Source of the DNA: Paenirhizobium naphthalenivorans
GTDB lineage: Bacteria > Pseudomonadota > Alphaproteobacteria > Rhizobiales > Rhizobiaceae
Direction: 5' to 3'
Assembly: GCF_007992095.1 (NCBI RefSeq)
Contig: NZ_BJZP01000005.1
Location: 62,001-126,000 of the forward strand
Length of the DNA: 64,000 bases
The notes beneath the pieces were generated by a model, which was not told the DNA's origin, searched no databases, and was given only the letters and a program-made list of their open reading frames with translations. A program made the translations under genes and the position numbers. Position 1 is the stretch's first letter, and each line of letters starts with the position of its first letter. Positions 53,220-63,020 of this stretch are shown piece after piece.

Positions 53220-54440
53220 TTAAGCCGCCGCCGGAATCGCACGTTCCACGGGTTTTTCGCGGATCGGCCAGTGGACCAGGGCGGCAAATAGGCCGAGCGC
53301 CACGCCGAACCACCAGACGCTGTCGTAGGAGCCGAGCCGGTCATAAAGGTAGCCGCCCATCCACACTCCGAGGAAGGAGCCTATCTGGTGCGACAGGAAC
53401 ACTAGGCCGCCGAGCAAGCCGAGGTGGCGGGTGCCGAACATGATGGCGACCAGCGCATTGGTTGGCGGGACGGTCGAGAGCCAGAGCAGGCCCATGACGG
53501 AGGCGAAGATTACAACCGAAAGCGGCGTCTGTGGCAGAAGCAGGAAGGCTGTGACGGCGATCGAGCGGGCGATGTAGATGAGTGCCAGGAAATAAGGCTT
53601 AGAATAGCGCTGCCCGATCACGCCGGCGGCGAGTGAGCCGATGATATTGAAGAAGCCGATCAGCGCCATGGCGATCACCGCATAGCGTGCCTCGATGCCG
53701 ACGTCGCCGAGATAGGCTGGAAAGTGCGCGGTGATGAAGGCGACCTGGAAGCCGCAGACGAAGAAGCCGGTGGTCAGAAGCAGATAGCTCTTGTGGCCCA
53801 GTGCCTCCTTCAAGGCCTCGCCGACCGATTGTTTGAACTGGTTTTGCGACTGGTTGCCGGAATTGGCGTTGCCACGCAGCGGGAAGGCCAGCAGGGGCAC
53901 GATCAGCATCATGACCGACATGTAAACCAGACTGTCGGACCAGCCGAGATTGCTGATCAGAGCCTGGCTGAGTGGCGCGAAGATGAACATGCCGGCGGAG
54001 CCGGCCGCCGTGCCGATGCCGAAGGCCATCGAACGCTGCTCCGGGCTCACATGCCGCGCGAAGGCTGACAGGATGACACTGAAGGAACCGGCGCCGATGG
54101 CCGTGCCGACGAGCACACCGCCGCCGATATGCAGCCAGATCGGCGCATCCGCATGGGCCATGAGGATCAGCCCGGCGGCGTAGAGCAGGCCTGACGCGAC
54201 CAATACGCGGCCGGTACCGTATTTGTCGGCGAGGGCGCCGAAGAAGGGCTGGCTCAGGCCCCAGCAGAGGTTCTGCAGCGCCATGGCGAGGCCGAAGGTC
54301 GATCGATCCCAACCAGTGTCGGCGAGCATGGGCAGTTGGAAGAAGCCCATGGCCGAGCGCGGGCCGAAGGTCAGCATCGCGATCAGCGAACCGCTGATGA
54401 TGATCAGCCAGGGCATGGGGTTGCGGGCAGTCGTGGCCAT
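53220..54440 (-). CDS. MFS transporter, oxalate/formate antiporter-like
   Basis: This 406-residue protein has twelve predicted spans. MLTFGPRSAMGFFQLPML in helix 1 and FFGALADKYGTGRVLVASG (the MFS motif A loop) are clear. It belongs to the OxlT-like / monocarboxylate branch. AAAGGAGACGATTC precedes the ATG at 54440, and an upstream extension of 33 residues is rejected as non-membrane. The transported solute is unknown. Confidence 0.85.
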   Translation of the reverse strand: MATTARNPMPWLIIISGSLIAMLTFGPRSAMGFFQLPMLADTGWDRSTFGLAMALQNLCWGLSQPFFGALADKYGTGRVLVASGLLYAAGLILMAHADAPIWLHIGGGVLVGTAIGAGSFSVILSAFARHVSPEQRSMAFGIGTAAGSAGMFIFAPLSQALISNLGWSDSLVYMSVMMLIVPLLAFPLRGNANSGNQSQNQFKQSVGEALKEALGHKSYLLLTTGFFVCGFQVAFITAHFPAYLGDVGIEARYAVIAMALIGFFNIIGSLAAGVIGQRYSKPYFLALIYIARSIAVTAFLLLPQTPLSVVIFASVMGLLWLSTVPPTNALVAIMFGTRHLGLLGGLVFLSHQIGSFLGVWMGGYLYDRLGSYDSVWWFGVALGLFAALVHWPIREKPVERAIPAAA

Positions 54441-54560
54441 GAATCGTCTCCTTTGGGGAGGAGTGACGATAGAGTGCAGGCAGGATCGCGAAAAGTGCCT
54501 TTTCGTGAAGCTTCGATAAGGGGATTTGATCGAAATCACGGTTCATGACAGAAAAACTGA

Positions 54561-54585
54561 AAAGGCCGGAGATAAGCCGGCCTTT
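54561..54585 (-). terminator. Intrinsic terminator after the flagellin gene
   Basis: On the minus strand AAAGGCCGG pairs with CCGGCCTTT across a 7-nt loop, followed by TCAGTTTTTC. It ends transcription from the flagellin gene before the MFS gene. Confidence 0.8.
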
Positions 54586-54608
54586 ATTGTCGTTCGGGCG
54601 CTGAAGCC

Positions 54609-55616
54609 TTAGCGGAACAGAGAGAGGATGTTTTCCGAATTCGAATTGGCGATCGACAGCGACTGGATGCCGAGCTGCTGTTGCGTCTGCAGCGCCTTGA
54701 GCCTGGTCGATTCCTCGTTCATGTCGGCATCGACGAGGCGACCGATGCCTGTCTCGATGGTGTCGCTGAGATCGGAGACATACTCGTTTTGCGACGTCAG
54801 GCGCGCATTCAGCGCACCGAGGTCGGCGCTGACATCTGTCATATCCTGCAGCATGGCATCCACGACAGAGATCATTTCCTCCACTTCGCTGCTTGTCGTG
54901 GCCGAGGATAGCGAAATTTCAGTATCGCCTCCCATATAGGCATAGCCGCCGGACGATGCGCCCTGCGACTGGATCAGGACCCAGCCTGTCGTATAGCCGA
55001 GGCCAGAGGAATAGGTGTCCGACGTCAATACACCAAACTCGCCCATCGTGCCGTCGGAATTGTCGATCAACGCATTGCTGCGGGGGAATGTCGAGGTATC
55101 GATGTTGTCGTAGGTGATGGTGTCGACGGACACAGTTCCATCCGCGTGTCGGGTAAAGGAACCGACGAGCTCGGTGTCAGGCAACGACCACGGATTTTGA
55201 TCATTGTCCCACTTCAGCCAGTTCTGCCCGCTGAAGTTTGAGGACTCCACGATCGAGGTGATCTGGCTTTTCAACTCCGTTATTTCGGAATTGATCTTTT
55301 CTTTGTCGACGCCGGGCTCGCGCGCGGCGACCAGCTTTGCCTTGATCTCGTCAACGACATCAATCGCCGCCTCCATGCCGGTATAGGCTGTGTCGACCTT
55401 GGCTGCTCCGAGTGACAGTGCGTCCTGCACGGCGGAGAGTGCTTTGTTGTCGGAGCGCATGGTGGTGGCGATCGACCAGTAGGCGGCATTGTCGGCTGCC
55501 GTTTCCACCCGGTAACCGCTTGATACCCGCGACTGCGTCGTGTCGAGCTGGCTGTTGATCGAGCGCAAGGTATCGAGCGCCGCGATGGCTGCGCCGTTGG
55601 TTTGAATACTGACCAT
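54609..55616 (-). CDS. Flagellin (rhizobial complex-flagellin type)
   Basis: This 335-residue protein has the conserved D0/D1 N-terminus (ALDTLRSINSQLDTTQSRVSSG, then NAAYWSIATTMRSDN) and C-terminus (LQTQQQLGIQSLSIANSN, ending ENILSLFR). These resemble S. meliloti FlaA. The middle (about 130-230) is Trp/Gly-rich and unlike the ends. The start MVSIQTNG is chosen by family; an ATG 14 codons upstream has a better ribosome site. No other flagellar gene is in the window, so it is an orphan flagellin with its own terminator. Confidence 0.9.
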   Translation of the reverse strand: MVSIQTNGAAIAALDTLRSINSQLDTTQSRVSSGYRVETAADNAAYWSIATTMRSDNKALSAVQDALSLGAAKVDTAYTGMEAAIDVVDEIKAKLVAAREPGVDKEKINSEITELKSQITSIVESSNFSGQNWLKWDNDQNPWSLPDTELVGSFTRHADGTVSVDTITYDNIDTSTFPRSNALIDNSDGTMGEFGVLTSDTYSSGLGYTTGWVLIQSQGASSGGYAYMGGDTEISLSSATTSSEVEEMISVVDAMLQDMTDVSADLGALNARLTSQNEYVSDLSDTIETGIGRLVDADMNEESTRLKALQTQQQLGIQSLSIANSNSENILSLFR

Positions 55617-55760
55617 GGAATACTCGAATTGAGCTGAAAAATCATCGCGCCCGGGCATGCCCGCCGCCTTTCATGGCAGTATCTGCGCAACGATAAAAAT
55701 GTTCGAATATTCTGAAGTTTCCTTTAATACCCCAAAAAAAGACCCCTCATTAGTGGTAGA

Positions 55761-56621
55761 CTATTTTTGGTATCTGCGTTGCTTGAGCGGCCAGCCGTCG
55801 GGACGTGTTTCCACAATGCTGACCTCGTCCCCGACGGTAATGCGACCTTCACTGCGCGGCACCGCGTTCCAGCCGAACAGGGGGCCGGGCACGCGCCGGT
55901 CTGCGGACATGCGGATACGGCCCATGGCGGGCATGGGATTGGCCGTGTCGCGCGATCCGCTGTGTTGATCCTGCGTTGTCATGATGCACCGGGCGCACGG
56001 CTTGACCAGGTCGAAGCGGATGCCGCCGATGTCGATCGTCGCCCAGCGGTCTTCCGCCCAGGGCTCGTCGTTCTCGATGACGATGTTCGGCCGGAAGCGC
56101 TCCATGCCGACCTCGCCTTCGCCGTGCGCGGCCATATCGGCATTAAGCGCGGCGAGGGAACCCGTCGTCGTGACGAGAACCTGATAGCCGTCGGCGAAGG
56201 CGACCGGTGTGTCGGGTCCGGCCCATTCGACGCTTGCCGTACGGCTGGCCTGGCCGTCGAAGAAAACCAGCTTCATCTCCCGCCCGAACCAGTCGGACAG
56301 GCGTTGATTGACGCTGTCCTCGGCGACCGCCGCGCTGACGATCGACTTCCAGATGGCCACATCCATGCGGCGTTCCGGATGCGGCGGTGCGACCATCATC
56401 TCCCGGCCGTCGGCAAGCGCCAGATGGAGGTGCGAGGACTGGGGCAGGGCGGTGAGCGTCGCCAGCGCCGGCAGTTCTCGCTGGGTGATGAAGTGCCCGG
56501 ACGGATCGACCATCATCATCCGCCGGTCGCCGGAAAGCCCTCGCGCATCGACGGGAACCGCAGGGAGCGGGATGCCACGGGCGCTCTTCAACGGATAGAT
56601 GTTCAGTTCGCTAATTTGCAT
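55761..56621 (-). CDS. MOSC domain protein (YcbX/mARC-like)
   Basis: This 286-residue protein has an N-terminal MOSC_N beta barrel (LNIYPLKSARGIPL, then GLSGDRRMMMV) and a MOSC domain with FRPNIVIENDEPW and KPCARCIMTTQD, where the cysteine is the likely molybdenum-cofactor ligand. Such proteins reduce N-hydroxylated bases. Unlike E. coli YcbX there is no C-terminal 2Fe-2S ferredoxin domain, so a separate electron donor is needed. TGAGGCCCTG precedes the start. It follows the HD gene by 7 nt. Confidence 0.87.
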   Translation of the reverse strand: MQISELNIYPLKSARGIPLPAVPVDARGLSGDRRMMMVDPSGHFITQRELPALATLTALPQSSHLHLALADGREMMVAPPHPERRMDVAIWKSIVSAAVAEDSVNQRLSDWFGREMKLVFFDGQASRTASVEWAGPDTPVAFADGYQVLVTTTGSLAALNADMAAHGEGEVGMERFRPNIVIENDEPWAEDRWATIDIGGIRFDLVKPCARCIMTTQDQHSGSRDTANPMPAMGRIRMSADRRVPGPLFGWNAVPRSEGRITVGDEVSIVETRPDGWPLKQRRYQK

Positions 56622-56628
56622 CAGGGCC

Positions 56629-57297
56629 TCAGATCTCGTCGATGAATTGGGCAAGGACCGCGGTCAGGCGGTCGTGGCGTTCGCTGGCGAGCAGGCCGCC
56701 CGTCCTAGTCTGGAAATTGCCGGAGAGCGTGAACAGCTTCGCGGCGAAATGGTCGATGGCGTAATTGCGGTCATCGAGGGGACGATGTTCGGCCAGCGGA
56801 TCGGCGGGGTCGTAGAGGGCCGATCCCATCCGGCCGGCGGTGTAGAAGCAGCGCGCCGCTCCGATCATGCCGATGGCGTCAAGCCGGTCGGCATCCTGCA
56901 GGATCTTCGCCTCCAGCGTCTCGGGCGCGATGGCGGCGGAAAAACTGTGCGCCGTAATCGCGTGGGCGACGGCGTCGGTCTCGGGTCTGGCCCAGCCAAG
57001 GTCCGTCAAAATAGCGCTCGCCTTTTCCGCCGCCAGCCGCGAGGCCTGCGCGCGCAGCGGTGAGCTCTTTTCGACCGCGACGCAGTCATGCAGCAGCACG
57101 GCCGCCGCAAGGATGCGCCGATCGCCACCCTCCTGTTCGGCAATGCGCATCGCGTTTCGGAAGACCCGCTGGATGTGCGCCAGGTCGTGGGATCCGTCGT
57201 CACTCATGACAGCATGCGGTAACAGCTGCGCCGCCAGCGCCTCGTGGGGGAGGAAACGGCTCGGATCGGGTGGGGTGGGCGAGGGTATGGTTGTCAT
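56629..57297 (-). CDS. HD-domain hydrolase
   Basis: This 222-residue protein has HD-domain metal ligands in [30 protein letters not shown] and [11 protein letters not shown], spaced as in the YedJ/uncharacterised HD phosphohydrolase branch. It would hydrolyse a nucleotide or phosphate ester. The start is uncertain because no good ribosome site is present. It is in an operon with the MOSC gene and divergent from nadA. Confidence 0.87.
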   Translation of the reverse strand: MTTIPSPTPPDPSRFLPHEALAAQLLPHAVMSDDGSHDLAHIQRVFRNAMRIAEQEGGDRRILAAAVLLHDCVAVEKSSPLRAQASRLAAEKASAILTDLGWARPETDAVAHAITAHSFSAAIAPETLEAKILQDADRLDAIGMIGAARCFYTAGRMGSALYDPADPLAEHRPLDDRNYAIDHFAAKLFTLSGNFQTRTGGLLASERHDRLTAVLAQFIDEI

Positions 57298-57425
57298 AGC
57301 GGCATTCTTGGCGAGCGCCAAAGCCAAGGTCAATGCCGGTCGCCAGTCCAGAATGCGACCGCCGGCGCATTTCGTCCACTTTCTTCACCCTTGCAATTTG
57401 TCACAAAACTTTCTAAATCAACGCC

Positions 57426-57444
57426 ACCGGCCGCAGCCGGTTTT
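57426..57444 (+). terminator. Short terminator-like hairpin upstream of nadA
   Basis: ACCGGC-CGCA-GCCGGT (57426-57441) is followed by TTTTC. It lies 60 nt before the nadA start and upstream of the operator-like palindrome. No known plus-strand gene precedes it, so it may shield the promoter or end an antisense transcript. Confidence 0.4.
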
Positions 57445-57459
57445 CTTTGATCCTGTTTT

Positions 57460-57474
57460 TGCTCAACATGAGTA
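57460..57474. promoter_or_regulatory. Candidate NadQ-type operator of nadABC
   Basis: TGCTCA-ACA-TGAGTA is a near-perfect inverted repeat (one mismatch). It ends next to TATAAG (57473-57478), a good -10 element, 32 nt before nadA. A NadQ-like regulator is encoded at 63021-63983. Confidence 0.55.
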
Positions 57475-57505
57475 TAAGCAGGCAATCAGTCGGGAGGAAT
57501 TTGGC

Positions 57506-58585
57506 ATGGCGCATATCAGTCGAGACGCCAACCTTGCGCAGGCGCGCCAGTCGCAGACGGCGGCGGAACGTTTTGGCGTGGTTGAGCGCCCTGATCTCAC
57601 TTTCACGCCGGCGGTCGCCAGGGAGACCGAGCACCTCTACGAGAAGGTGAAGGCCTTCATTCCGGCCATCGAATGGCCGGTCTTCGCGCCCTATGTGCAC
57701 GCCATCAACCGGATCAAAAAGGAGCGCGGTGCGGTGATTCTGGCCCATAATTACCAGACGCCGGAAATCTTCCACTGCGTTGCGGACATCACCGGCGATT
57801 CGCTCCAGCTCGCCCGCGACGCGACGCGGGTCGATGCCGAGATCATCGTCCAGTGCGGTGTGCATTTCATGGCCGAAACCTCGAAGCTGCTCAATCCGGA
57901 AAAGACGGTGCTGATACCGGATAGCCGGGCGGGCTGCTCGCTGTCTGAATCGATCACCGGTGCCGACGTACGGACGCTGAAAGCTCGCTATCCCGGTGTG
58001 CCGGTTGTCACCTACGTCAACACCTCTGCCGATGTGAAGGCCGAGACCGATATCTGCTGTACCTCGTCCAACGCGGTTGCCGTCGTCGACAGTCTCGAGT
58101 CGGACACGGTTCTCTGCATTCCCGACGAATATCTGGCGATGAATGTCGCCAAGCGGACGAATAAAAAGGTTCTCACCTGGCAGGGACATTGCGAGGTGCA
58201 CGAGCGCTTCACGGCGGAGGAATTGCTCGAATACAAGGCCGCCGATCCGTCGATCGAGATCGTCGCCCATCCGGAATGTCATCCAAGCGTGCTCTCGGTC
58301 TCCGACTATGCCGGCTCGACTTCGGGCATGATCGATTATGTGAAGACCAAGCGCCCCGGCCGTGTGCTGCTGGTGACGGAGTGTTCCATGGCCTCCAACA
58401 TCCAGGCCGAGGTCCCCGACGTCGATTTCGTCAAGCCATGCAATCTCTGTCCGCACATGAAGCGCATCACGCTGCCGAAGATCCTCGACAGCCTGCTGTT
58501 CATGACGGAGGAGGTGACCGTCGATCCGGCGATCGCCGACCGCGCCCGCCTTGCGGTGGAGCGGATGATCAATCTGAAGAACTGA
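57506..58585 (+). CDS. nadA: Quinolinate synthase
   Basis: This 359-residue protein makes quinolinate from iminoaspartate and dihydroxyacetone phosphate. Cysteines for the oxygen-sensitive 4Fe-4S cluster are in [26 protein letters not shown] and [25 protein letters not shown] is a substrate-binding segment. GGGAGGAATTTGGC precedes the start. It is first in nadABC, with a palindrome in the promoter suggesting repression when NAD is sufficient. Confidence 0.95.
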   Translation: MAHISRDANLAQARQSQTAAERFGVVERPDLTFTPAVARETEHLYEKVKAFIPAIEWPVFAPYVHAINRIKKERGAVILAHNYQTPEIFHCVADITGDSLQLARDATRVDAEIIVQCGVHFMAETSKLLNPEKTVLIPDSRAGCSLSESITGADVRTLKARYPGVPVVTYVNTSADVKAETDICCTSSNAVAVVDSLESDTVLCIPDEYLAMNVAKRTNKKVLTWQGHCEVHERFTAEELLEYKAADPSIEIVAHPECHPSVLSVSDYAGSTSGMIDYVKTKRPGRVLLVTECSMASNIQAEVPDVDFVKPCNLCPHMKRITLPKILDSLLFMTEEVTVDPAIADRARLAVERMINLKN

Positions 58586-58620
58586 CGAGGCCCGGCCATG
58601 CGCCGGTGGAGATTGCCCGT

Positions 58621-60213
58621 ATGTCGACGAAACTGGAATCCATGCGTCCGCAGTCCTGGCAGGGGATCGATGACATTGTCATTATCGGCGGTGGTCTGGC
58701 CGGTCTGTTCTGTGCATTGAAGCTTGCTCCCCGTCCGGTGACCATTCTGGCGGCGGCCCCGATCGGTCAGGGCGCCTCCTCCGCCTGGGCGCAGGGCGGT
58801 ATCGCAGCGGCGATGAGCCCCGGTGATACCATCGAGAAGCATCTCGCCGACACGCTGGCCGCCGGTGCCGGCATTGTCGATGAACGCATCGCCCGACTGA
58901 TGATTTCGGAAGGTCCCGATCGAATCCGCGACCTTCTGGCCTATGGCGTTCCTTTCGATCGCGACCTCGAGGGGCAATTGCTGCTGTCGCGCGAGGCCGC
59001 CCATTCCGAGCGTCGCATCGTCCGCGTCAAGGGAGACCAGGCGGGCAGGGCGATCATGGAGGCGCTGATCGCGACGGTGCGCAAGACGCCATCGATCCGT
59101 GTCATGGAAGGCTATGTCGTTGAGGAACTGATCTCCGAGGGGCGCTTTGTCTCGGGTGTCATCGCCCGTCCGGATGCTGGCCAGTCGAAGACCCGTGTCG
59201 CCTTTCCGGCGCGCGCCGTGGTTCTGTGCTCGGGCGGCATCGGTCACCTTTACCAGGTGACGACCAATCCCGCTGAAGCGCGTGGCGCCGGCCTCGGCAT
59301 GGCGGCCAAGGCCGGTGCGATGATCGCCGATGCCGAATTCGTCCAATTCCATCCAACCGCGATAGACATCGGCCAGGACCCTGCGCCACTTGCCACCGAA
59401 GCGTTGCGCGGCGATGGTGCGATCCTCGTCAACCGGGCCGGCCATCGTTTCATGACCGATCTTCATGTCGACGCCGAGCTCGCCCCGCGCGATGTCGTGG
59501 CCCGCGGTGTATTCGCCGAGGTCAAGGCCGGTCGCGGTGCCTTCCTCGACTGCACCAAGGCGGTCGGCTCACACTTCCCCGATCTCTTCCCGACTGTCTA
59601 CGCCTCGTGCAAGGCTGCCGGGATCGATCCTGTCTCCCAGCCGATCCCGGTCGTGCCGGCCGTGCATTATCATATGGGCGGCGTGCTGGTGGATGCTGAC
59701 GGCAAGACCACGGTCGATGGGCTATGGGCGGCCGGCGAGGTGACGTCGACGGGCGTTCATGGCGCCAATCGCCTGGCATCCAACTCGCTGCTGGAAGCCG
59801 TCGTCTTCGCCGCGCGGATTGCCGAGAACATCAAGGGCATGCTGCCCGAGTCCGCGCACTACGAATGGCCCAAAGACGCTGGCGAGAACGACGAACTGGT
59901 CACGCTGGAGGACAGCGCCCAACTGAAGGCGCTGCGGCGGGAAATGTCGGCCAACGCCGGCGTGATTCGCGATGCCGACGGGCTGAAGGGCCTGATCCGC
60001 GAGATCGTGCGTCTCGAGAGCGCCAACAAGCGGGTGCGGTTCTCCAACATGGCGACTGCTGCCAAGCTGATCGCAACCGCCGCATTGACACGCGAGGAAA
60101 GCCGTGGTGGGCACTATCGCGCCGATTGCCCCGAGCCGGTCGAGGCTTTCCGCCGCCGTACCTTCATGACGCTCAAAGACGCCGAGCGCATCGCTGCCGA
60201 AATCACCGGCTGA
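58621..60213 (+). CDS. nadB: L-aspartate oxidase
   Basis: This 530-residue flavoprotein has an FAD motif [15 protein letters not shown] near residue 20, the [15 protein letters not shown] loop, the active-site region [15 protein letters not shown], and the C-terminal helical domain typical of NadB/FrdA. It oxidises aspartate to iminoaspartate for NadA. It begins 35 nt after nadA and is followed 21 nt later by nadC. Confidence 0.95.
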   Translation: MSTKLESMRPQSWQGIDDIVIIGGGLAGLFCALKLAPRPVTILAAAPIGQGASSAWAQGGIAAAMSPGDTIEKHLADTLAAGAGIVDERIARLMISEGPDRIRDLLAYGVPFDRDLEGQLLLSREAAHSERRIVRVKGDQAGRAIMEALIATVRKTPSIRVMEGYVVEELISEGRFVSGVIARPDAGQSKTRVAFPARAVVLCSGGIGHLYQVTTNPAEARGAGLGMAAKAGAMIADAEFVQFHPTAIDIGQDPAPLATEALRGDGAILVNRAGHRFMTDLHVDAELAPRDVVARGVFAEVKAGRGAFLDCTKAVGSHFPDLFPTVYASCKAAGIDPVSQPIPVVPAVHYHMGGVLVDADGKTTVDGLWAAGEVTSTGVHGANRLASNSLLEAVVFAARIAENIKGMLPESAHYEWPKDAGENDELVTLEDSAQLKALRREMSANAGVIRDADGLKGLIREIVRLESANKRVRFSNMATAAKLIATAALTREESRGGHYRADCPEPVEAFRRRTFMTLKDAERIAAEITG

Positions 60214-60234
60214 TCAAAGACAAAGGTAACACCG

Positions 60235-61140
60235 ATGACAGAGCCGTTTCGCCCCGTGCTGCTTGCCCTGATGGTCGAGGATCAGGTGCGCGCGGCGCTC
60301 CTTGAGGATCTCGGTCGCGCCGGCGACATCACCACCTATGCAACGATCGGGCCGGGCAAGACGGCGGCAGCGAAGCTCAACAGCCGTGAAGACGGTGTGA
60401 TCGCTGGCATCGACCTGGCGGGTGCCGCCTTCCGGCTGGTCGACCCCTCGGTCCGTTTCGAAGCTCTGGTCCGCGATGGTGACCATGTGCGGGCGGGCGA
60501 CGCGCTGATCCAGGTCGAAGGTGCGGCGCGCTCCATCCTCTCGGCCGAGCGCGTCGCGCTCAACTACCTGATGCACCTTTCCGGCGTCGCGAGCTATACG
60601 GCGCGTTTCGCCGCCGAGATCGCCCACACTCGCGCCCGCGTCACCTGTACCCGCAAGACGCTGCCGGGTCTGCGGGCCGTCGAGAAATACGCGGTGCGAC
60701 TGGGTGGCGGCTCCAACCATCGTTTCGGTCTCGACGACGCCATTCTGATCAAGGACAATCACATCGCCGTCGCCGGCGGTGTCGCACCGGCCATTGAGGC
60801 GGCGCGCGCTTATGCCAGCCATCTGGTGAAGATCGAGGTGGAGGTCGACAATCTTCAGCAGATGCGGGAGGCGCTCGCCGTCCAGCCCGATGCAGTCCTG
60901 CTCGACAATATGGGCCCGAACCTGCTTGCCGAGGCCGTGGAGATCAATCGTCAGCATCACGGGCTTTCGAGCGCCGAATATTCGCTGGCCATCGGCCGCG
61001 TCGTACTCGAGGCATCCGGCAATGTGAGCCTCCAGACGGTCCGCGCCATTGCCGAATCGGGTGTCGACTTCATTTCCACATCGAAGGTCACTATGGCTGC
61101 GCCAACCCTTGATATCGGCCTTGACGTGTCGATCGGCTGA
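60235..61140 (+). CDS. nadC: Nicotinate-nucleotide pyrophosphorylase (carboxylating)
   Basis: This 301-residue quinolinate phosphoribosyltransferase has EDLGRAGDITTYATI near the N-terminus, SGVASYTARFA, the Arg/Lys-rich ARVTCTRKTLPGLRAVEKYAV, GGSNHRFGLDDAILIKDNH and a C-terminal ESGVDFISTS. It converts quinolinate to nicotinate mononucleotide, completing de novo NAD synthesis up to NaMN. AAAGGTAACACCG precedes the start. It is last in nadABC. Confidence 0.95.
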   Translation: MTEPFRPVLLALMVEDQVRAALLEDLGRAGDITTYATIGPGKTAAAKLNSREDGVIAGIDLAGAAFRLVDPSVRFEALVRDGDHVRAGDALIQVEGAARSILSAERVALNYLMHLSGVASYTARFAAEIAHTRARVTCTRKTLPGLRAVEKYAVRLGGGSNHRFGLDDAILIKDNHIAVAGGVAPAIEAARAYASHLVKIEVEVDNLQQMREALAVQPDAVLLDNMGPNLLAEAVEINRQHHGLSSAEYSLAIGRVVLEASGNVSLQTVRAIAESGVDFISTSKVTMAAPTLDIGLDVSIG

Positions 61141-61386
61141 TACAAATCAAACATTCAGCTTCGGTTGCAACCACTCTTCCGGCGGTGATATTCATCACAT
61201 CGCACAGGCATAAACTATTGTTAGCAAGCACTTGTCCTATATTAGGGCGTCGTCAAACTACTTATCGTAGATAATTATTCGCTTTTGACCCTTTTCGGAG
61301 AATCTCGTAGCCCGGATGCATGCCGCCGGGTTGTGTCTTGCGTACTGCGGAAACAGACATTTTCAGTCATTATTCCGGAGGTTTTC

Positions 61387-61998
61387 ATGACCAGTGTTTC
61401 TTCCTCGTCCGGCGCCAGCTCTTTGTATTCCAGCAGCATCTCCAGCCTGGATACGAACGGCGATGGTGTCATTTCCGCCGACGAATTGGCCGCTGCCGAA
61501 AGCGGCAACCAGCGTACACAGAACCCGACTGTCAGCAGCGACAGTGCCGCGAGCGGTCCCATCTCTCAGGTGACTGGCGGTTTCATGGCTTTGCTGCTGT
61601 CCGGTGATAATTCCGGCCTGAGCGACGAGCAGCAGAAGTCCAGTTCGGACATGTTTGCTTCGATGGATACGGACGGCGACGGCAAGGTCACCGAAGCCGA
61701 GTTCGTGGCCTCTCGCCCCGACGACGTCAGCGAAGAGAATGCCACCGCATTCTTTGCCAAGCTGGACGGCGAAGGTACGGGCACCCTGACCGAGGAGCAG
61801 TTCGTCTCGGCCATGGAAGCGAACCGGCCCGATGGTCCTCCGCCATCGCCGGTCGGTGAAGCGTCTGCGAGCGATAGTGAATCCGAAACTGTCAGCCTGC
61901 TCGATGTGCTGGCGGAGATGCAGCAGGTTATCGCCGCTTATGCGGCGAATGGCGGGGAGACCGCCGCCGAGACTGCCGACTCCAAGATCACGCTTTGA
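61387..61998 (+). CDS. EF-hand calcium-binding protein
   Basis: This 203-residue acidic protein has two canonical EF-hand loops, DTNGDGVISADE (residues 20-31) and DTDGDGKVTEAEF (near 96-108), and a degenerate third DGEGTGTLTEEQF. No signal peptide is evident; the first 15 residues are Ser-rich. Ca-dependent conformational change is likely; the target is unknown. CCGGAGGTTTTC precedes the ATG. It is monocistronic, with about 245 bp of AT-rich upstream sequence. Confidence 0.85.
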   Translation: MTSVSSSSGASSLYSSSISSLDTNGDGVISADELAAAESGNQRTQNPTVSSDSAASGPISQVTGGFMALLLSGDNSGLSDEQQKSSSDMFASMDTDGDGKVTEAEFVASRPDDVSEENATAFFAKLDGEGTGTLTEEQFVSAMEANRPDGPPPSPVGEASASDSESETVSLLDVLAEMQQVIAAYAANGGETAAETADSKITL

Positions 61999-62029
61999 CC
62001 CGAAGAGGCATCAACTCCGGGCTTGGCTA

Positions 62030-62914
62030 TCAGGCCTTTTCGCGTTTCGCCTTCTCAGGCGGGGACGTGATCAGCGGTGCGCTGCTGTTATAGGTGACCT
62101 GCGGGAACGGGATAGAGATCCCGTTCTCGTCGAAGGCCAGCTTGGCCGCCTTGATCATGTCGCGGGATGTCGGCCAGAAATCGGCCGCGCTCGTCCAGTA
62201 CCACATGGTCAGCACCACGGCACTGTCAGCCAGTTCGCTGACGAAGGTCGATACCGGCGGATCGGCCAGCACACGCGGGTCGCGCTCGGCAAGTTCCCGC
62301 ATGAGATTTTGTGCGATATCAATGTCGTCTTCATAGCCGATCCCGATCGTCAACGCGAAGCGACGCGTGCTTTCACGGCTGAAATTGGTGATGGGGACAT
62401 TCCAAAGGGTTGAATTCGGTGCCAGCCGATAAAGCCCGTCTGGCGTTCTGAGCTCGGTCGCAAACAGTCCGACCTCCTGAATCGTGCCGGAGATATTGCC
62501 GGTCTCGATATACTCTCCGACGCGGAACGGACGCAGCACCAGCAACATGATGCCCGCGGCGATATTCTGCAATGTGCCCTGGAGCGCGAGCCCAATCGCC
62601 AGGCCGGCCGCGCCGAGAGCGGCGATGATCGAGGCGGTTTGCACGCCGAACTGGCCAAGCACGGCGATGAAGACAAGCAACAGGACGGCATAGCGAATGA
62701 AGTTGGCGAAGAAACGGGCGAGAGTCTCATCAATACCCCGCACTTGCAGCAGGCCGTTGTGCGCCCAGCGCCTGACAAGCACGGAGAGCGCCCACCCCAC
62801 GAGCAGCAGCAGCATAGCGCCGACAATTGAAAAGGAATACTGGACCGCAAGCGCGCTCGCCTGGCTGAGTGCGCTTCGTGTGGCGACGATAAAGTCTGTT
62901 GCCTGCTGGTCCAT
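62030..62914 (-). CDS. MscS-type small-conductance mechanosensitive channel
   Basis: This 294-residue inner-membrane protein has three N-terminal helices. The pore-lining third helix is Gly/Ala-rich (ALGAAGLAIGLALQGTLQNIAAG), followed by the beta domain (RPFRVGEYIETGNISGTIQEVGL) and the C-terminal cage. It opens under membrane tension to release solutes at hypo-osmotic shock. The length equals E. coli MscS. The start is taken as ATG 62914; a GTG four codons upstream sits directly on the ribosome site. Confidence 0.92.
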   Translation of the reverse strand: MDQQATDFIVATRSALSQASALAVQYSFSIVGAMLLLLVGWALSVLVRRWAHNGLLQVRGIDETLARFFANFIRYAVLLLVFIAVLGQFGVQTASIIAALGAAGLAIGLALQGTLQNIAAGIMLLVLRPFRVGEYIETGNISGTIQEVGLFATELRTPDGLYRLAPNSTLWNVPITNFSRESTRRFALTIGIGYEDDIDIAQNLMRELAERDPRVLADPPVSTFVSELADSAVVLTMWYWTSAADFWPTSRDMIKAAKLAFDENGISIPFPQVTYNSSAPLITSPPEKAKREKA

Positions 62915-63020
62915 TGATTGGGTCACTCCTTCACGTTCGCATGCGGCAAGGGACTAGATGGAGCGGGGCGAGCCAGGGTCAAGCTCACCGGCGGGTGGGG
63001 TGACCCGAAAGATGCCGGGC

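Noticed and set aside
56867..57505. Long upstream extension of the nadA reading frame
   Set aside because: It runs antisense through the HD-domain gene; a strong ribosome site and family-like N-terminus place the start at 57506.
58189..58620. Upstream extension of the nadB frame
   Set aside because: It overlaps nadA out of frame; the start at 58621 has a ribosome site and gives the family length.
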